Shown: in pieces, positions 60,062 to 64,000 of the stretch
Layout: each line of letters begins with the position of its first letter
Numbering within the stretch: position 1 is the first letter of the stretch
NCBI GenBank assembly: GCA_021463845.1
Contig: JAJTXV010000001.1
Coordinates: 1-64,000, forward strand
DNA from: Anaerolineales bacterium
GTDB taxonomy: Bacteria > Chloroflexota > Anaerolineae > Anaerolineales > UBA11579
Direction of reading: 5' to 3'
Length of the DNA stretch: 64,000 nt
Notes under the pieces: model-generated
Databases searched by the model: none
The model's input: only the letters and a program-made list of their open reading frames with translations
What the model was told of the DNA's origin: nothing
Program-made: the position numbers and the translations under genes

Positions 60062-61222
60062 CTAGGGTTGCGGGGTGGTGGTGGCCAGCAGGCTTTGCAA
60101 GATCCAGCCGGTGACGTCGCGGCCCGGCAGGCGTACGTGCAGCCACAGCTGCCCACCCGCCTCTTGCGGCGGGTCGGGCAGCAGTTCCACCACCCGCCCG
60201 TTGAGGATCGTCGTGATCGCCACGCCGGCCGGCTCCTCACGGACGACGGCGCCGTTGCCCTGCGAGTTGATCACTGCCAGCTGGGGCGTTGCCGTGGGGC
60301 TGGGGGTCAGGGTTGGTGTGCGCGTCGGTGTGCGCGATGGCGTAGCTGAGGGTTGTGGCGTGGGCGTGATCGAGGGCGTCGGCGTCACACTCGCCGTCAG
60401 GGTGGGGCTGGGCGTCAGAGTGGGCAGCCCGATGCGCGCCCCGAAAGCCGCGCCGGCCCCAGTGAAGCCAATGAAGAGCAGCACGCCTGCCAACGCCACC
60501 GCCGCGCTGAACGAATAGCCATACCAGGCCGGCGGGCGAAAGCCAATGGCGGCCAGCGCGCCCGCACCGCTCAGGGTTGCCACCGCCAGGTGAATGGCAA
60601 ATACTACGAGTCCGTGCGGCCAAAGGTGCAGCTGCCCGCTGCTCAGGCCAAAACCGGCCACCGCCAGCGGCACATACAAGCCATAGCTCAACAGCAGGCT
60701 AGCCGCGCTGGGGTTGTGCTCGCGGATCAGCGAGGCCGCCGTCAGCGCGCCCGCTGCCGCCATGGCCAGCAGGCCGGTGCCGCTTAGCAGGGCGTGCAAC
60801 CCGGCCACGCCGTTGGTCTGCGGTTCAGCCGTGTTGAACAGGCCAGCCACCGCGCCCATGGCAAATACGAACGCACCAGCCAGCAGCAGGGCGCTGAGGT
60901 TGCGCCCAAAATGCTTGCTGGAGCCCAACGCCGTGCCCAGCGCGATGCCGACGGCGGGCGCCATCAGCGGCGCCAGCAGTGCGCCCAGCACCAGCAGCAG
61001 CGGCGAGTCAAACAGCACGCCCAGGCTGATGACGGCGCCAGCCAACAGCGAATACAAAAAGAAATCGAAGCTGGCCGTGGTCCTGCGCGCCATCGCTTCC
61101 AGCGCCAGGCTGCGCTCGTCCACGCCCAACGGGCCAAACAAGCTCCGGCGCGCGTGCCGCCGGCGTGCGGCAGGCAGTTGCGGGTCGTCTTCAGGCTGTG
61201 TTTGGTTGGGGGGCAGTGTCAT
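60062..61222 (-). CDS. DUF389 membrane protein fused to a bacterial SH3-like domain
   Basis: This 386-residue protein has an N-terminal membrane domain of the DUF389 type (FFLYSLLAGAVISLGVLFDSP and GALLAPLMAPAVGIALGTAL near 50-100, about six or seven helices to residue 265). A Thr/Pro/Ser linker (~270-315) and an SH3b-like domain (GNGAVVREEPAGVAITTILN, then WLHVRLPGRDVTGWI) follow. The linker and SH3 should be outside the membrane, where SH3b domains often bind cell-wall peptides. Function of DUF389 is unknown. Confidence 0.85.
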   Translation of the reverse strand: MTLPPNQTQPEDDPQLPAARRRHARRSLFGPLGVDERSLALEAMARRTTASFDFFLYSLLAGAVISLGVLFDSPLLLVLGALLAPLMAPAVGIALGTALGSSKHFGRNLSALLLAGAFVFAMGAVAGLFNTAEPQTNGVAGLHALLSGTGLLAMAAAGALTAASLIREHNPSAASLLLSYGLYVPLAVAGFGLSSGQLHLWPHGLVVFAIHLAVATLSGAGALAAIGFRPPAWYGYSFSAAVALAGVLLFIGFTGAGAAFGARIGLPTLTPSPTLTASVTPTPSITPTPQPSATPSRTPTRTPTLTPSPTATPQLAVINSQGNGAVVREEPAGVAITTILNGRVVELLPDPPQEAGGQLWLHVRLPGRDVTGWILQSLLATTTPQP

Positions 61223-61225
61223 TTT

Positions 61226-61254
61226 TTGTCAGATAAGGCTGTGGCGGTTATTAT
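61226..61254 (+). promoter_or_regulatory. Promoter of the BMP-like lipoprotein, leaderless
   Basis: TTGTCA (61226-61231) and TATTAT (61249-61254) are 17 bases apart. GTG 61261 is 6 bases after the -10. Confidence 0.55.
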
Positions 61255-61260
61255 ACAGGA

Positions 61261-62226
61261 GTGAAAATCGCCTATTTTTTGCTGGCCTTGCTGTTGAGCG
61301 CGTGCTCTCTGGGCGCTGCTGAGCCCACGCCGACCCTTGAACTCCCCACCGCCGTTCCCGCTTCGCCCACTCCGCTGCCCGGCGTGCTGCTGCTGATCGC
61401 GCCCGAAGGCGCTGACGGCGGCCTGCTGGCCGAGGCGCAGGCCGCCGCCAGCGCCTTCGCCGCGCAGGGCTTGCAGTTCGAGCAGCGCGCCGCCCTCGCC
61501 GCAGCTGAGCTGCCGGCCAACCTGCAGGCCGTGATCCTGCTGGCCGACACCGGCCTGCAGGAGCTGGCCGCTGCGGCACCGCAAGTGCGCTTCATTACTA
61601 TAGGCTTCGCGCCCACCGAACCACTGCCCAATGTCACCAGCCTGTCGGCTGGCGCAGCGGCCGGCAGCCAGGATGCGGCTTTCATCGCCGGCTACATGGC
61701 CGCCATGTCGGCCAATGATTGGCGCACCGGTATGCTCTACGGCGCGGGGGACGCGGCCCTGGTGGCGCCATACCGCGCCGGCGCGGCCTACTTTTGCGGA
61801 GCTTGCGTGCCCCCTGGCCCGCCTAATAGCATTTATCCGATAGCGGTCCAGGCCGCGCCGGACAACTGGCAGGCCGCCATCGACCAGTTCATGATCAACT
61901 TCGTGCGCGTGGTCTACATCACTCCTGAAATGGAGAACAGCGGGGCGGCCCAGCACCTGGCCAGTTTGGGGGTCATGCTCATTGGCACCTCCGCCCCGCC
62001 GGCCGAGGCCGCCCATCAGTGGATCGCCTCGGTGGCGGCCCGCTCCGGCGATAGCCTGCAGACCCAGCTCCAGCAGGCCCTGGCCGGGCAGACTCCCACT
62101 GCGGCGTCCGGCATTGGTATCGAGCACCTTAATCCATCCTTGTTCAGCCAGTCTCGTCTCGATTTCATTCAGATCACCATCGATGAATTGCTCAGCGGCG
62201 TTCTGGTTTGGCAAACCGGGCAGTAA
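61261..62226 (+). CDS. BMP-type periplasmic-binding-like lipoprotein
   Basis: This 321-residue lipoprotein has a signal ending LLLSACS and a Pro/Thr linker. The mature part resembles a shortened BMP/PnrA nucleoside-binding domain, with the AAGSQDAAFIAGYMAAM element that in family members reads GSLQAAYLAGYLAG, and PIAVQAAPDNWQAAIDQFM. It has weaker conservation than the neighbouring BMP gene, so ligand binding may be altered. The GTG start is supported by the promoter 6 bases upstream. Confidence 0.75.
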   Translation: MKIAYFLLALLLSACSLGAAEPTPTLELPTAVPASPTPLPGVLLLIAPEGADGGLLAEAQAAASAFAAQGLQFEQRAALAAAELPANLQAVILLADTGLQELAAAAPQVRFITIGFAPTEPLPNVTSLSAGAAAGSQDAAFIAGYMAAMSANDWRTGMLYGAGDAALVAPYRAGAAYFCGACVPPGPPNSIYPIAVQAAPDNWQAAIDQFMINFVRVVYITPEMENSGAAQHLASLGVMLIGTSAPPAEAAHQWIASVAARSGDSLQTQLQQALAGQTPTAASGIGIEHLNPSLFSQSRLDFIQITIDELLSGVLVWQTGQ

Positions 62227-62262
62227 ACAGGTTAAAGATTTCGGCCTTTTAAGCCCGGCTCA

Positions 62263-62291
62263 TTTACACCCGAATTTCTTCGTGATAGACT
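62263..62291 (+). promoter_or_regulatory. Promoter of nucleoside-importer binding protein
   Basis: TTTACA (62263-62268) and an extended -10 TGATAGACT (62283-62291) are 17 bases apart. The same TGATAGACT occurs upstream of the SET gene. Confidence 0.6.
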
Positions 62292-62371
62292 CGCTCAACC
62301 TAACTGAGGTGCGGAACTAGCGCGTCAGCGCCTAGCCGTGCCTAAGAGACCTTCCAGGAGGAAGAGAGTAT

Positions 62372-63472
62372 ATGAACAAGAAGCTGTATTCTTTGTTCGG
62401 TCTGCTGCTCGTGGCCGCCCTCGTGCTGGCCGCTTGTGGTGGTGCAGCCCCCGCTGCGACCGAAGCCCCGGTCGAAGAAGCTCCGGCTGAAGCGACCGAA
62501 GCCCCGGCTGAAGAAGCCCCGGCCGAGGCTGTTGCCCTCGCGTGTCAGGTGACTGACGTGGGCGGTATTGATGACAAGTCGTTCAACGCCACCGCGTACA
62601 AGGGCATCACCGATGCCGTTGCCGCTCTGGGCGTTGAGGGCCAGTACCTGGAATCTCAGGAACAGGCTGACTACGAGACCAACATCAACGCCTTCGTTGA
62701 CCAGGGTTGCGATCTGATCGTGACCGTGGGCTTCCTGCTGGGCGATGCCACCTACGCCGCTGCTGACGCCAACCCGGGTCAGAAGTTCGCCATCGTGGAC
62801 TACGGCAGCAACTTTGACGGCAACACCCGCGAGAACCTGGTCGGCCTGAACTTCGCCACCCAGGAAGCCGCCTTCCTGGCTGGCTACGTGGCTGCTGCCA
62901 GCACCCAGACCGGCGTTGTCGCCACCTTCGGTGGCCTCAACATCCCGCCCGTTACCGCCTTCATGGATGGTTTCTGGCACGGCGTGAACTACTACAACGC
63001 TGAGAACGGCACCTCCGTGCGCGTGCTCGGTTGGGACGCCAACACCCAGGACGGTCTGTTCGTGGGTAACTTCGAAAGCACCGATGACGGCCGCACCATG
63101 GGCGAGAGCCTGCTGGATGAAGGCGCCGACATCATCATGCCCGTCGCTGGCCCCGTTGGCCTGGGCACCGCCGCTGCTGTTACCGAGCGCGGCAACGCCT
63201 GGATCATCGGTGTGGACACCGACTGGACCGTGAGCGCCGCCGAGTACACCCCGGTCATCCTGACCTCCGTGTTGAAGAACATGGACATCGCCGTGTACGG
63301 CCAGATCGAAGCTGTTGTCAACGGCACCTATGCCGGTGGCGACTACCTCGGCACCCTGGCTAACGGTGGCGTCGGCCTGGCTGGCAGCTTCCCCGATCTG
63401 CAGGCTGCTCTGGACGTGATTGCGGCCGGCATTGCTGACGGCAGCATCCAGACCATCGGTGCTCCTCAGTAA
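62372..63472 (+). CDS. BMP family ABC transporter substrate-binding lipoprotein
   Basis: This 366-residue nucleoside-type receptor (PnrA/BmpA family) has a signal ending LVLAACGG and a repeated APAEEAP linker. Family motifs include DVGGIDDKSFNATAYKGI, ADYETNINAFVDQGCDLIVT, NLVGLNFATQEAAFLAGYVA and GTAAAVTERGNAWIIGVDTDW. An AGGAGG site precedes ATG 62372. A strong terminator follows, then an ATPase gene, the usual order for a nucleoside importer. Confidence 0.93.
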   Translation: MNKKLYSLFGLLLVAALVLAACGGAAPAATEAPVEEAPAEATEAPAEEAPAEAVALACQVTDVGGIDDKSFNATAYKGITDAVAALGVEGQYLESQEQADYETNINAFVDQGCDLIVTVGFLLGDATYAAADANPGQKFAIVDYGSNFDGNTRENLVGLNFATQEAAFLAGYVAAASTQTGVVATFGGLNIPPVTAFMDGFWHGVNYYNAENGTSVRVLGWDANTQDGLFVGNFESTDDGRTMGESLLDEGADIIMPVAGPVGLGTAAAVTERGNAWIIGVDTDWTVSAAEYTPVILTSVLKNMDIAVYGQIEAVVNGTYAGGDYLGTLANGGVGLAGSFPDLQAALDVIAAGIADGSIQTIGAPQ

Positions 63473-63490
63473 GCTTGTAATGCAGTAAGT

Positions 63491-63529
63491 AAAAAGAGGC
63501 TCGGCGAAAACGCCGAGCCTCTTTTTTTT
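63491..63529 (+). terminator. Intrinsic terminator
   Basis: The hairpin gaggctcggcg/cgccgagcctc is flanked by A5 and T8. Confidence 0.9.
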
Positions 63530-63606
63530 GTGCATCAGAAGGGCGTGAGGGCATTCATGTTAGAATGCCCTCGCTCACTAGCAAACCCCTATTTTCTGAG
63601 GTGTGC

Positions 63607-64000
63607 ATGGCTCCTGTGCTTGAGTTGCGCGGAATCACAAAACGTTTTCCCGGTGTGTTGGCCAATGATCGGATTGACCTCACCCTCAATGCAGGAGAAG
63701 TTCACGCCCTGTTGGGCGAGAATGGCGCCGGCAAATCCACCCTGATGAATATCCTCTACGGCTTGTACAAGCCGGACGAGGGCGAAATCATTGTCAAAGG
63801 CCAAAAGCTGGAGATGCAATCTCCTACCGATGCCATCCGCGCCGGCATCGGCATGGTCCACCAGCACTTCATGCTCATCCCGGTATTCACCGTCACCGAG
63901 AACGTCATGCTCGGTGATGAGACCACCAAACTGGGCGGCGTGTTGGACCGCGCCGCCGCAGCCAAGCGCATCCGCGAGATCTCCGAAGCGTACCAACTCG
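63607..64000 (+). CDS. ABC transporter ATP-binding protein, nucleoside/simple-sugar type (partial)
   Basis: This is the N-terminal 131 residues of an ATPase of the RbsA/NupA class. Walker A is GENGAGKS within HALLGENGAGKSTLMNILYG, and the Q-loop MVHQHFMLIPVFTVTENVML is typical of the tandem-domain ATPases that work with BMP-family receptors. GAGGTG precedes ATG 63607. The gene runs off the window end, so the second ATPase domain and permeases are not visible. Confidence 0.93.
   Translation, partial: MAPVLELRGITKRFPGVLANDRIDLTLNAGEVHALLGENGAGKSTLMNILYGLYKPDEGEIIVKGQKLEMQSPTDAIRAGIGMVHQHFMLIPVFTVTENVMLGDETTKLGGVLDRAAAAKRIREISEAYQL

Overview
The window looks like chromosome from a GC-rich member of the Chloroflexota, most probably an Anaerolineae-type bacterium. 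This is an inference from gene content and style, not from a marker-gene tree. The evidence is the many lipoproteins with an LAAC(G) lipobox followed by Thr/Pro/Ala-rich linkers, the absence of outer-membrane machinery, the archaeal-type HMG-CoA synthase/thiolase/DUF35 set next to HMG-CoA reductase, and a Rho gene with no S1-like insertion. No rRNA, tRNA or CRISPR array was seen. No gene-free gap exceeds 300 bases.

Layout. 1-3130 is the right part of a mobile element: a candidate replication origin, a Rep_trans-type replication initiator, a small gene and a large serine recombinase whose reading frame runs through two hairpin repeats into the terminator of the next operon. 3130-7106 is a Mn/Zn/Fe-type ABC importer (binding protein, ATPase, two permeases with C-terminal winged-helix tails) behind a DtxR-type operator. 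7121-16399 is a beta-glucan/cello-oligosaccharide locus: a LacI regulator with CebR-like operators, a CebEFG-like importer lacking its ATPase, two clan-A glycoside hydrolases and a GH3 beta-glucosidase. 16490-18808 holds a SET protein, an SMR exporter of the Gdx type, MscL and two TadE-like proteins.

18864-23300 holds oligoendopeptidase F with a histone-like basic tail, then a GAF-ANTAR protein followed by glnA. The glnA leader carries two hexaloop hairpins overlapping an intrinsic terminator, so the pair reads as a self-contained antitermination circuit for glutamine synthetase. 23499-29570 (minus strand) is a homogentisate pathway operon (hpd, fah, hmgA) interrupted by a four-helix-bundle gene with inverted-repeat flanks, followed by a membrane protein, a flavin-reductase-like protein and a YbdG-type channel. 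29678-33313 holds lipoproteins, a coiled-coil protein and an RNA methyltransferase.

33413-38783 is the upper mevalonate pathway: HMG-CoA reductase, archaeal-type HMG-CoA synthase, a thiolase homologue lacking its catalytic Cys and His, a DinB-like protein, methionine aminopeptidase on the other strand, and the DUF35 partner. 38856-43228 holds a repeat-rich secreted protein, an APH-fold kinase, a siderophore-type binding protein and a LysM lipoprotein. 43309-51326 is a probable polyprenol/glycan or lipid modification cluster (GT39-like membrane protein, B12 radical SAM, GT2, methyltransferase, flavoprotein, Nudix). 51511-61222 holds rho, a degenerate M23 protein, DinB, SIMPL and ChrA proteins, rimO, a RodZ with two HTH domains, rplI and a DUF389-SH3 fusion. 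61261-64000 begins a BMP-type nucleoside importer.

Several genes have a TATAAT-like -10 element ending only 6-8 bases before the start codon, which points to frequent leaderless transcription in this organism.
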